From assembly GCF_000813725.1 (NCBI RefSeq), contig NZ_JWLD01000016.1, positions 1 to 64,000 of the forward strand: a stretch of 64,000 bases of DNA. The letters are read 5' to 3'. This document shows, piece by piece, positions 14,398-22,566 of this stretch. The first letter of the stretch is position 1; every line of letters starts with the position of its first letter. The notes beneath the pieces were generated by a model. That model saw only the letters and a list, made by a program, of their open reading frames with translations, was not told where the DNA came from and made no database searches. This stretch comes from Leisingera sp. ANG-Vp (GTDB taxonomy: Bacteria; Pseudomonadota; Alphaproteobacteria; Rhodobacterales; Rhodobacteraceae). Position numbers and translations under genes: made by a program.

Positions 14398-16149
14398 ATG
14401 ACACGTGAAATGACCGGCGCAAAGATGGTTGTCCAAGCCCTGAAGGATCAGGGTGTGGATGTAGTCTTCGGATACCCAGGCGGCGCCGTGCTGCCGATCT
14501 ATGACGAGATCTTTCTGCAAAACGACATCCGCCACGTGCTGGTGCGCCACGAGCAGGGCGCGGTTCACGCCGCCGAGGGTTATGCCCGCTCCACCGGCAA
14601 GCCCGGCGTTGTGCTGGTGACCTCCGGCCCCGGTGCCACCAACGCGGTGACCGGCCTGACCGACGCGCTGCTGGACTCGATCCCGCTGGTGGTTCTGACC
14701 GGCCAGGTGCCGACTTTCATGATCGGCTCGGACGCCTTTCAGGAGGCCGACACCGTTGGCATCACCCGCCCCTGCACCAAGCACAACTGGCTGGTCAAGG
14801 ATACCGACAGCCTGTCGGGCACCCTGCATGAAGCCTTCCATGTCGCCACCTCCGGCCGTCCCGGCCCGGTTCTGATCGACATCCCCAAGGACGTGCAGTT
14901 TGCCACCGGCGAGTACACCGGCCCGAAACCCGCCGCCTCGCACTACCAGCCGCAGGTCAAGGGCGACATGGAGGAGATCACCGAGCTGGTTGCCGCCATC
15001 GAGGCCGCCGAGCGCCCCGTGTTCTACACCGGCGGCGGCGTGATCAACTCCGGCAATGCCGCCAGCCAGCTGCTGCGCGAGCTGGTCGATGCCACCGGCA
15101 TCCCGGTCACCTCGACCCTGATGGGCCTTGGCGCATATCCGGCCTCGGGCAAGAACTGGATCGGCATGCTGGGCATGCATGGCCTTTACGAGGCCAACCT
15201 GGCGATGCACGGCTGCGACCTGATGATCAACATCGGCGCCCGTTTTGATGACCGGATCACCGGCCGCCTGGATGCCTTCAGCCCGAATTCCAAGAAAGCG
15301 CATATCGACATCGATCCCTCCTCGATCAACAAGGTGATCCGGGTCGACATTCCAATCGTTGGCGACGTAGCCCATGTTCTGGAAGACGTGCTGAAGGTCT
15401 GGAAGGCGCGCGGCCGCAAAGTGAACCGCGAGGCGCTGGCCAAGTGGCACGCCCAGATCGACGACTGGCGCGCGGTCAACTGCCTGTCCTTCAAGAACTC
15501 GGAAAAGACCATCAAGCCGCAGTACGCGCTGCAGCGCCTGGAAGAGCTGACCAAGGGCCATGACCGCTATGTCACCACCGAGGTCGGCCAGCACCAGATG
15601 TGGGCTGCGCAATACCTGGGTTTCGAGGATCCGAACCGCTGGATGACCTCAGGCGGCCTCGGCACCATGGGCTATGGTTTCCCGGCCTCGATCGGGGTGC
15701 AGATGGCGCACCCGGATGCGCTGGTGATCAATGTGGCGGGCGAAGCCTCCTGGCTGATGAATATGCAGGAAATGGGCACAGCGGTGCAATTCCGCCTGCC
15801 GGTCAAGCAGTTCATCCTCAACAACGAGCGCCTGGGCATGGTGCGCCAGTGGCAGGAACTGCTGCACGGCGAGCGCTACAGCCACTCCTGGTCGGAAGCC
15901 CTGCCCGATTTCGTAAAGCTCGCCGAAGCTTTCGGCGCCAAGGGCATCATGGTCAGCGATCCCAAGGATCTGGACGATGCGATCATGGAGATGATCGAAT
16001 ACGACGGGCCGGTGATCTTCGACTGCCTGGTCGAGAAGCACGAAAACTGCTTCCCGATGATCCCGTCAGGCAAGGCGCATAATGAAATGCTGCTGGGCGA
16101 GGCCGAGACGCAAGGCGTCATCCAGGCCGGCGGCGCAGTGCTGGTGTAA
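14398..16149 (+). CDS. ilvB: Acetolactate synthase large (catalytic) subunit
   Basis: A thiamine-diphosphate and FAD enzyme that condenses two pyruvates to acetolactate, or pyruvate with 2-oxobutyrate, the first common step of valine, leucine and isoleucine synthesis. It has 583 residues, the normal length. Seen: catalytic Glu52 in VRHEQGAVHAAEGYAR, the N-terminal ThDP domain, a central FAD-binding domain at about 190-340, and the C-terminal ThDP domain with NN475-476. The Mg-binding motif reads AGEASW (Glu449), where most relatives have Gly-Asp-Gly or Gly-Asp-Ala. The gene sits behind the attenuator and is followed 85 bp later by the regulatory subunit gene. Confidence 0.96.
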   Translation: MTREMTGAKMVVQALKDQGVDVVFGYPGGAVLPIYDEIFLQNDIRHVLVRHEQGAVHAAEGYARSTGKPGVVLVTSGPGATNAVTGLTDALLDSIPLVVLTGQVPTFMIGSDAFQEADTVGITRPCTKHNWLVKDTDSLSGTLHEAFHVATSGRPGPVLIDIPKDVQFATGEYTGPKPAASHYQPQVKGDMEEITELVAAIEAAERPVFYTGGGVINSGNAASQLLRELVDATGIPVTSTLMGLGAYPASGKNWIGMLGMHGLYEANLAMHGCDLMINIGARFDDRITGRLDAFSPNSKKAHIDIDPSSINKVIRVDIPIVGDVAHVLEDVLKVWKARGRKVNREALAKWHAQIDDWRAVNCLSFKNSEKTIKPQYALQRLEELTKGHDRYVTTEVGQHQMWAAQYLGFEDPNRWMTSGGLGTMGYGFPASIGVQMAHPDALVINVAGEASWLMNMQEMGTAVQFRLPVKQFILNNERLGMVRQWQELLHGERYSHSWSEALPDFVKLAEAFGAKGIMVSDPKDLDDAIMEMIEYDGPVIFDCLVEKHENCFPMIPSGKAHNEMLLGEAETQGVIQAGGAVLV

Positions 16150-16161
16150 CGCGGCCCCGCC

Positions 16162-16185
16162 GCAAATTTCTTCTAAGAAATTTGC
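16162..16185. repeat. Palindrome 1 between ilvB and ilvN
   Basis: GCAAATTTCTT (16162-16172) and AAGAAATTTGC (16175-16185) are perfect inverted repeats separated by CT. The AT-rich stem stands out against the GC-rich surroundings. It shares two bases with the next palindrome. Confidence 0.75.
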
Positions 16186-16209
16186 CAAGAAAATTCGAAT
16201 TTTCTTGGC
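16184..16209. repeat. Palindrome 2 (26 bp, perfect) between ilvB and ilvN
   Basis: A perfect 26-bp palindrome with the half-site GCCAAGAAAATTC, centred between 16196 and 16197. It lies 25 bp before the ilvN start. In the mRNA both palindromes would form strong hairpins, without a T run. They could set the ratio of large to small subunit by processing or stability, or be a mobile repeat element. Confidence 0.75.
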
Positions 16210-16234
16210 AGCGAGATACGAAAGAGAGGCACGA

Positions 16235-16795
16235 ATGTCTGCCCTGCATATCAAAAAAGGCTCCACCCGCCACTCCGCCTACAACCTGCGCCCGACCTTT
16301 TCGGATGTGCAGGAGCGGCACACCATTGCGGTTCTGGTGGAAAACGAACCCGGTGTCCTAGCCCGCGTGATCGGCCTGTTCTCCGGCCGCGGCTACAACA
16401 TTGAAAGCCTGACCGTGGCCGAGGTCGACCATACCGGCCACCTCAGCCGTATCACCATTGTCACAACCGGCACTCCGCAGGTGATCGAGCAGATCAAGGC
16501 GCAGCTGGGACGGATCGTATCGGTGCACGACGTTCATGACCTGACCGTCGAAGGCGACGCAGTGGAACGCGAGCTGGCGATTTTGAAAGTGGCTGGCGAA
16601 GGCGAAAAGCGGGTCGAGGCGCTGCGGCTGGCGGATATTTTCCGCGCCAATGTGGTTGACAGCACCCTGAACAGTTTTGTTTTCGAGATCACCGGCGCGC
16701 CCGACAAGATCGACGCGTTTGCCGATCTGATGCGGCCTTTGGGTTTGACCGAGATTGCCCGCACAGGCGTTGCCGCGCTGCTGCGCGGCGCCTGA
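16235..16795 (+). CDS. ilvN: Acetolactate synthase small (regulatory) subunit
   Basis: The regulatory subunit binds valine through an ACT domain and stimulates the large subunit. It has 186 residues, with the ACT domain at about 28-100 (TIAVLVENEPGVLARVIGLFSGRGYNIESL) and a second ALS_ss_C domain ending in GLTEIARTGVAALLRG. The ATG follows AAGAGAGGCACGA; the frame that runs back to 16082 overlaps ilvB and both palindromes and is not used. It is cotranscribed with ilvB and ends in a hairpin terminator. Confidence 0.95.
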   Translation: MSALHIKKGSTRHSAYNLRPTFSDVQERHTIAVLVENEPGVLARVIGLFSGRGYNIESLTVAEVDHTGHLSRITIVTTGTPQVIEQIKAQLGRIVSVHDVHDLTVEGDAVERELAILKVAGEGEKRVEALRLADIFRANVVDSTLNSFVFEITGAPDKIDAFADLMRPLGLTEIARTGVAALLRGA

Positions 16796-16815
16796 TCCGA
16801 ATTTACACCTAAACG

Positions 16816-16840
16816 GCGCCGGCCATTGGGTGGCCGGCGC
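16816..16840. terminator. Hairpin terminator after ilvN
   Basis: GCGCCGGCCA (16816-16825) pairs perfectly with TGGCCGGCGC (16831-16840) over a 5-nt loop. It separates ilvN from the convergent small gene that ends at 16841 and may serve both strands. Confidence 0.55.
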
Positions 16841-17200
16841 TCAGCGCCGCCCGGCCTGTAGCGCCGCTGCGGCGTTTCTTTTGCTTGCTTCCCGCACCGG
16901 GAATGGAATCACCGTGCCACCGCTGGCATCCTCAGAAGAGGTTCCGGCGGCACAGCCGGCCGCTGCGCTCAGCCGCCCGGCCAGATCCGGGCTGCCTTTC
17001 TCCATCAGCACCACCAGATTCTCTGCGATCCTGAAATTACCGCTCACGGTTACATCGAATTCAACCCAGTCCCCCGCATTCAGCTCCTGGAAACCGGCCT
17101 CTGCATCTTTGTTTGTGTAAAAAGCAAGGTCGCCCTGATCATCGCACCAGATAACAGCTTTGTTCAGGGTTTCATCACTCCATAAAACGACTCCAATCAT
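16841..17200 (-). CDS. Uncharacterised small protein
   Basis: From the ATG at 17200, which has GAGGA five bases upstream, the product has 119 residues. The first 70 residues look like a small beta-rich domain (MIGVVLWSDETLNKAVIWCDDQGDLAFYT, then DWVEFDVTVSGNFRIAENLVVL), somewhat like a cold-shock or OB-type barrel. The rest is low-complexity and Ala/Ser-rich. The frame stays open to 17338 but that part has no binding site and looks non-coding. The gene is divergent from an XRE regulator across 236 bp, so the two may share a control region. I do not recognise the family; the barrel likeness is weak. Confidence 0.6.
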   Translation of the reverse strand: MIGVVLWSDETLNKAVIWCDDQGDLAFYTNKDAEAGFQELNAGDWVEFDVTVSGNFRIAENLVVLMEKGSPDLAGRLSAAAGCAAGTSSEDASGGTVIPFPVREASKRNAAAALQAGRR

Positions 17201-17436
17201 ACCAGTCCTCGCATTGCCGCTCTGCAATTCTGGAACAATTGATGTGACGCCAACATGACTAAATCCGTGCCGGCCTATTGCATTTTGTGTCAGTTTGACT
17301 AGCCTGCTGACGTGAAGTAGCGACAACGCTGACGCCACACGGCAGCACCCACTGAGGCGATGCTGTCAGATATTGGCACAAGCTGCTCGTATGAAACGCA
17401 AAAAAGCCGCAAATTGCCGAACGACCAGGGGCAAAG

Positions 17437-18234
17437 ATGAACAGCCAAAGCCGCTCCCCAGCTGATTTGAGAAACATGTTTGGCGCCAACCTGCGTCAAT
17501 TATCGAGGCAATACCCGTCCGTTTCGGAACTGTCCCGCCAGCTGGGGATCAACCGGACCCAATTCAACCGCTACCTCTCGGGGGAGAGCTTTCCCCGACC
17601 TGACGTCCTGGACCGCATCTGCCGGTTTTTCGAAGTCGATGCGCGTATTCTGCTGGATCCGGTGGAGAAACTGTCGAAGGCCGGCCAGGTTGTAAACGGC
17701 GCCTTTCTGGCCGATTTCCTGGGCCGCGGCGTACAGCAGCTGAGCGAGGAGTTTTTCCCGTCCGGGTTTTACCGCTTCACCCGCCGCAGTTTCATCAACG
17801 AGGAAATGTTCGTCATTGGCCTGGTCTATGTGTTCCGCGACGCAGGTGTGACTTATATCAAGGGGTTCGAGGCAAAAGAAGCAATGCGCAGCCAGGGGTT
17901 GTCGGCAACCCCCGGAGTACGGGAATTCCGCGGCTATATCAGCGGCCACGAGGATGGTGTCGCCTTTGTCATCGCCCGCCGCAAGGCGATGACCTACTCG
18001 TTCAACTACCTGGCGCGGGTGGCATCGCTGGAGAACAACTTCTGGTCCGGCTATGTGGCCCGCACCGTCCGCGAAAGCCAGACCGGCGAGCGCGTGACAC
18101 GGATGGTGTATGAGCATCTGGGCCGCGACACCAAACAGGTTCTGGAGGCCGCCCGCAGCGCAGGCTTTGCCGATGAAGAGGCGCTGCTGCCCTTCCACCG
18201 GCGCCTGCTGCAGACAGATCAGCCGTTCCGCTGA
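17437..18234 (+). CDS. XRE-family transcriptional regulator
   Basis: A 265-residue protein with an N-terminal Cro/C1-type helix-turn-helix (about 10-70, VSELSRQLGINRTQFNRYLSG followed by PRPDVLDRICRFFEVD). The long C-terminal part (about 90-265) contains a mixed alpha/beta region (FINEEMFVIGLVYVFRDAGVTYIKGFEA) and is not a known ligand-binding domain to my eye. The ATG is preceded by AGGGGCAAAG. It is divergent from the small gene ending at 16841. Its 3' end lies 2 bp from the end of the convergent DUF2189 gene. Target genes are unknown. Confidence 0.85.
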   Translation: MNSQSRSPADLRNMFGANLRQLSRQYPSVSELSRQLGINRTQFNRYLSGESFPRPDVLDRICRFFEVDARILLDPVEKLSKAGQVVNGAFLADFLGRGVQQLSEEFFPSGFYRFTRRSFINEEMFVIGLVYVFRDAGVTYIKGFEAKEAMRSQGLSATPGVREFRGYISGHEDGVAFVIARRKAMTYSFNYLARVASLENNFWSGYVARTVRESQTGERVTRMVYEHLGRDTKQVLEAARSAGFADEEALLPFHRRLLQTDQPFR

Positions 18235-18236
18235 CG

Positions 18237-19007
18237 CTACTCAGCAGCAGCCAGCCGGTAAATGTGCCAGGTGGCGTGCCCCAGCAGCGGCAGCACCAGA
18301 AACAGGCCGAGGAACCAGGGCAGCAGAGCGGCAAAGGTGACCGCGGCAATGAATGCGGCCCACAGGATCATCACTGCAAAGTTCTGCTGCACGTACTGAA
18401 AACTGGTGATCATCGCGGTCACGAAATCCACCTCCCGGTCCAGCAGCAAGGGCAGCGAGATCACCGTGATCATGTATAGCAGCAGCGCAAACAGCGCTCC
18501 GACGGCGGTGCCCACCGCCAGCATGGTCAGCCCGTTGGCAGACAGGAACACTTCGGCAGAGCTCGATATGTTGGTCATCGTGGCATGGCCGAGGAACAGC
18601 GCAAAAATCATGTGGCCCAGGAAAAACCAGAACAGGAACACCACGATGATAATGGCGCAGATCGACGGCAGCTGGCGGCGGCTTTGCTGCAGCACCACGC
18701 CAAGGATCCGGCCGACGGCAATACCCCTGCCCTGTTCCAGCCGGTGCGACACTTCATAAAGCCCCACAGCCGCAAAGGGACCGATCAGAGGAAAACCAAT
18801 GGCTGCCAGCACCAGCCAGTAGGTGGTGCCGGTCCGGACCGTCACCCAGGCCATTGCCCAGCCGGCCAGCACGTAGAAACCGGCGAAGAACAGCCCGTAG
18901 ACCGGCTTCCTGCGGAAATCGGCCCAGCCCCGGCGCAGCGCTTCCAACAGCATCCCGGTTGAAACCGGCTGAAGCGGCGGCACTCCAAAGGGCTTTTCTG
19001 TGTTCAT
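18237..19007 (-). CDS. DUF2189 domain-containing membrane protein
   Basis: A 256-residue integral membrane protein with about six hydrophobic segments, beginning after [23 protein letters not shown] (from about residue 27), a start typical of DUF2189 proteins. An RR(Q)LPS turn near residue 115 separates the two halves. Function is unknown in the family. The ATG at 19007 has GGAGG about 10 bases upstream; the frame runs to 19151 through an AT-rich stretch that is more likely the promoter region. The 3' end almost touches the convergent XRE gene. Confidence 0.85.
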   Translation of the reverse strand: MNTEKPFGVPPLQPVSTGMLLEALRRGWADFRRKPVYGLFFAGFYVLAGWAMAWVTVRTGTTYWLVLAAIGFPLIGPFAAVGLYEVSHRLEQGRGIAVGRILGVVLQQSRRQLPSICAIIIVVFLFWFFLGHMIFALFLGHATMTNISSSAEVFLSANGLTMLAVGTAVGALFALLLYMITVISLPLLLDREVDFVTAMITSFQYVQQNFAVMILWAAFIAAVTFAALLPWFLGLFLVLPLLGHATWHIYRLAAAE

Positions 19008-19152
19008 GTCCGTCCATCCTCCCCAGCGCAGGCTTTCGCCCATGAAAAGCAGCATCAAAAATATGCCATTTAAGCCTAACGCTATTGATGCCGTTATAAA
19101 ATGCTTTGAGCATACATGTTTACCAGCGCAGCCTGCCCCCAATGGCGGCAAA

Positions 19153-19180
19153 GAAAAAGGGCAGCCTCACTGGCTGCCCT
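19153..19180 (-). terminator. Rho-independent terminator of prfB
   Basis: Read on the minus strand, AGGGCAGCC (19180-19172) pairs with GGCTGCCCT (19066+ region, 19066 read as 19166-19158) over a 5-nt loop, and TTTTTC follows. It lies 42 bp after the prfB stop. Confidence 0.72.
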
Positions 19181-19221
19181 GTCTCTCAATCCGCCATCCC
19201 CCGCGCCCGCCGGCGCCGGGT

Positions 19222-20349
19222 TTATTCTTCGCCTTGCGCGTCCGCACGGCTCTTGCCGGAGACGTTCATCGCCAGGGTCGCGGCCATGAACCCGTCCAGA
19301 TCGCCGTCCAGCACACCCTTGGTGTCCGAGGTCTCGTGGCTGGTGCGCAGGTCCTTCACCATCTGGTAGGGCTGCAGCACGTAGGAGCGGATCTGGTTGC
19401 CCCAGCCGGCATCGCCCTTGGCCTCGTGGGCGGCGTTGATCTCGGCGTTGCGACGGTCCAGCTCCTGCTGGTAGAGGCGCGATTTCAGCGCCTTCATGGC
19501 GATGTCGCGGTTCTGGTGCTGCGATTTCTCCGACGAGGTCACCACGATGCCGGTCGGAATGTGGGTGATCCGCACCGCCGAGTCGGTGGTGTTCACGTGC
19601 TGGCCGCCCGCGCCCGAGGAGCGGTAGGTGTCCACGCGGATGTCGGACGGGTTCACGTCGATCTCGATATTGTCGTCCACCACCGGGTAGACCCAGACCG
19701 AGCTGAAGGATGTGTGCCGCTTGGCCGCCGAGTCATAAGGCGAGATCCGCACCAGCCGGTGCACGCCGCTTTCGGACTTCAGCCAGCCATAGGCATTGTG
19801 GCCCGAGATCTTGTAGGCGGCGGATTTGATGCCTGCCTCGTCGCCTGCGCTTTCGGACTGCAGTTCGACTTTATAGCCCTTTTTCTCTGCCCAACGCACA
19901 TACATGCGTGCCAGCATCGAGGCCCAGTCGCAGCTCTCGGTGCCGCCGGCGCCTGCGTTGATCTCCAGGAAGGTGTCATTGGCATCGGCTTCGCCGTCCA
20001 AGAGCGCTTCTAGCTCCTTCTCGGCCGCCTTCTCTTTCAGCGCAACCAGCGCCGCCTCGGCGTCCTTGACGACGTCTTCATCCTCTTCCATCTCGCCCAG
20101 TTCAATGAGTTCGATGTTGTCGGACAAGTCCTGCTGGATGCCTTTGTAAGTGTTGATGGAATCCACCAGCGCCTGACGCTCGCGCATCAGCTTCTGCGCC
20201 GCTTCGGGGTCATCCCACAGGTTCGGATCCTCGACCCGCGCGTTGAACTCCTCGAGACGGAATTCCGCAGTCTCCCAGTTCATCCGCTGGGCCAGCAGCT
20301 CCAGCGATTTTTCGATGTCCGACACGATGTTCTGGGTTTCCGCGCGCAT
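19222..20349 (-). CDS. prfB: Peptide chain release factor 2
   Basis: Recognises UAA and UGA stop codons and triggers hydrolysis of the peptidyl-tRNA on the ribosome. It has 375 residues, the full length, with the catalytic GGQ loop in [17 protein letters not shown] and the stop-codon recognition region [15 protein letters not shown], where the usual tripeptide Ser-Pro-Phe reads Ser-Pro-Tyr. The reading frame is uninterrupted from the ATG at 20349, so the programmed +1 frameshift found in many bacteria is absent. The next gene upstream in the window, for the RTX protein, is divergent. A rho-independent terminator follows. Confidence 0.96.
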   Translation of the reverse strand: MRAETQNIVSDIEKSLELLAQRMNWETAEFRLEEFNARVEDPNLWDDPEAAQKLMRERQALVDSINTYKGIQQDLSDNIELIELGEMEEDEDVVKDAEAALVALKEKAAEKELEALLDGEADANDTFLEINAGAGGTESCDWASMLARMYVRWAEKKGYKVELQSESAGDEAGIKSAAYKISGHNAYGWLKSESGVHRLVRISPYDSAAKRHTSFSSVWVYPVVDDNIEIDVNPSDIRVDTYRSSGAGGQHVNTTDSAVRITHIPTGIVVTSSEKSQHQNRDIAMKALKSRLYQQELDRRNAEINAAHEAKGDAGWGNQIRSYVLQPYQMVKDLRTSHETSDTKGVLDGDLDGFMAATLAMNVSGKSRADAQGEE

Positions 20350-20586
20350 GGGGTGTCCTTGCATTCTAAGCTCAGGCCTGGGTGATAAACCACCCATGCG
20401 CCGCGGGCAAGCCGCCAAGCCCCGCCCCGGCGTCCCCGGTACTGCAGAAAATCCGATTCAAATGCCAAGGACATTCCTTCCCGAGAACACTCGGCGAACA
20501 CCCGGAATTAACGCGGCCTGACTATTCCTTAACTCCGGTGCGGCTGCCAGCGGGAGGCTGCCAAGGAATTTGGGGAATACGGAACG

Positions 20587-22566
20587 ATGCCAAGCGGATA
20601 TCTTGTCCAGCTCGGAGACGGCTCACTGGATCATGGCGATACGATTACCGCCACCTATTCCTCGTTCACTACCGACACCAACCTCGGCACAGGAAACTGG
20701 AGCTGGACCGGATGGCACGGCGGCAGCCCCTATACCAGCGAAGTTGAAAGCGGCGTCTACTACCTGGCCACCGATGGCAACGTCTATTTCGTGCCCGACC
20801 TGGGGGCAGTGGACACGCTCACCTCGGCCACCGCGGACAATCCCCCTGCCTACACCGCCGAAGACGGCACCATAGAGGGCACCGCAGCAGGCGAGCTGAT
20901 CGACAACAGCTACACTGATAGCGACGGCGACCAGATCGACAACGGCAACGGCGGCGGCGTCTCCGGCAATCAGGACACGGTGGAGGCCGGCGCTGGCGAT
21001 GATACGGTGGATGCAGGCGCAGACAACGACCTGATCCTGGGCGGCGAAGGCGCGGACAGCCTGGAAGGCGGCGCTGGCGACGACACTATCTATGGCGACA
21101 GCAGCACCGAGGCCGGGCTGACCAGCTCGCAGCAAAGCATCGATGACAGCAATGTCACTGATACCACCAGCGGCTTCACCGTCACGGCCAAGGATGTATC
21201 CGGAAACACCAGTGCCGCAAACATTGATTACTATGACAACGCCTACGGGGTCGCGGGCGCGATCTCGGATTCCGACAGCGGAGTCGACGCGCAGCTAGGC
21301 TATGACAAGGCCTCAGGCATCTCCGAGGAACTGATTGTCGACTTTGATCAGGCAACAACCAGCGCCAGCGTCTCTTTCAAGCACCTCTACACTTCTTCAA
21401 ACGGTGAAGAAGGCCACTGGGAAATTTACAAAGACGGTGTTCTGGTCGCCCAAGGCGACTTTACCGAGGACGTCGCCGGCTCCGGCACCGGCACGGTAGA
21501 TATCAGCGGATACGGCGAATTCGATCAGCTGGTCTTGTCTGCCAATATTCAGACCGACCTGAGCGACGGTTCCGACTACATGATCTCGGACATCACCTTC
21601 ACGGTGCCGCCCGAAGATCCGGCGGCTGGCAACGACAGCATTTCCGGCGGCGACGGTGCCGATCTGATTTACGGCCAGAGCGGCGATGACACTCTGGACG
21701 GCGGCGGCGGCGCGGACACATTGGATGGGGGCGCCGGTGATGACAGCATTGTCGCCGGTGAAAGCGATTCAGCCACCGGCGGCGATGGCGACGACTATTT
21801 CACAATAGCCTCCGACAACGCCTTCATCACCGGCGACATAACAATCACAGGCGGTGATGACGGCGAAACAACAGGCGATACGCTGGACTTCAACGGCCAG
21901 CTGGATCCCGGCACACTGAACATCACCGATGACACGGGCGGCAGCAAGACCGGCACGGCCACGCTGCTGGACGGCAGCACCGTCTACTTCTCCGGCATTG
22001 AAAACATCATCTGCTTCACCGCAGGCACTCAGATCGCCACCACTGCCGGGCTGCGCGCCATCGAAACACTGCGCCCCGGCGACCTGGTGATCACCCGCGA
22101 CAACGGGCTGCAGCCGGTGCGCTGGATCAGTCAGTCCACGGTCCCGGCCGAGGGCAGCCTGGCACCGGTGCGCATCCCCGCGGGCCTCTTCGGTGCCGGA
22201 CGCGACCTGCTGATCTCGCCCCAGCACCGGATGCTCTATACCGGCGCAGGCGCCGCTCTCTTGTGCGGCGACAGCGAGGTGCTGGTCTCAGCCCTGCATC
22301 TGGTCAACGGCACCACAATCCGCCAGCAGCCCGGCGGCATGGTCACCTATGTGCATCTGCTGTTCGACCGGCATGAGATCATCTATGCCGAAGGCGCCCC
22401 GTCAGAGAGCTTCCATCCTGGGGTGCAAGCCGTTTCGGCCCTGGGCGCGCCGGTGCGCGAGGAATTGTTCCGGATCATGCCTGACCTGCGCTGGTGCACC
22501 GGCACCTATGGCGACACGGCGCGCCAATGCATGGCGCGCCATGAGGCGGTGTTTCTGGCTCAGTAA
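20587..22566 (+). CDS. RTX calcium-binding protein with C-terminal Hint domain
   Basis: A 659-residue acidic, Gly/Asp-rich protein. Hemolysin-type nonapeptide repeats (GGxGxDxxx) occur at about 126-170 and 350-405, for example GGAGDDTIYG and GGGGADTLDGGAGDDS. Between them, about 190-340, is a beta-sandwich-like region. The C-terminal part (from Cys476 in CFTAGTQIATTAGLRAIETLRPGDLVITRDNGLQPVRW) is a Hint_2-type domain, related to inteins and hedgehog autoprocessing domains. There is no N-terminal signal peptide, as expected for type I secretion. Such proteins are common in Roseobacters; no type I exporter is encoded in the window. Its last 7 bp overlap the convergent PBP1A gene. Confidence 0.88.
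   Translation: MPSGYLVQLGDGSLDHGDTITATYSSFTTDTNLGTGNWSWTGWHGGSPYTSEVESGVYYLATDGNVYFVPDLGAVDTLTSATADNPPAYTAEDGTIEGTAAGELIDNSYTDSDGDQIDNGNGGGVSGNQDTVEAGAGDDTVDAGADNDLILGGEGADSLEGGAGDDTIYGDSSTEAGLTSSQQSIDDSNVTDTTSGFTVTAKDVSGNTSAANIDYYDNAYGVAGAISDSDSGVDAQLGYDKASGISEELIVDFDQATTSASVSFKHLYTSSNGEEGHWEIYKDGVLVAQGDFTEDVAGSGTGTVDISGYGEFDQLVLSANIQTDLSDGSDYMISDITFTVPPEDPAAGNDSISGGDGADLIYGQSGDDTLDGGGGADTLDGGAGDDSIVAGESDSATGGDGDDYFTIASDNAFITGDITITGGDDGETTGDTLDFNGQLDPGTLNITDDTGGSKTGTATLLDGSTVYFSGIENIICFTAGTQIATTAGLRAIETLRPGDLVITRDNGLQPVRWISQSTVPAEGSLAPVRIPAGLFGAGRDLLISPQHRMLYTGAGAALLCGDSEVLVSALHLVNGTTIRQQPGGMVTYVHLLFDRHEIIYAEGAPSESFHPGVQAVSALGAPVREELFRIMPDLRWCTGTYGDTARQCMARHEAVFLAQ

Noticed and set aside
19222-20418. 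Possible programmed frameshift in prfB
   Set aside because: The frame is continuous and the N-terminus is complete, so no in-frame UGA or shift site is present.
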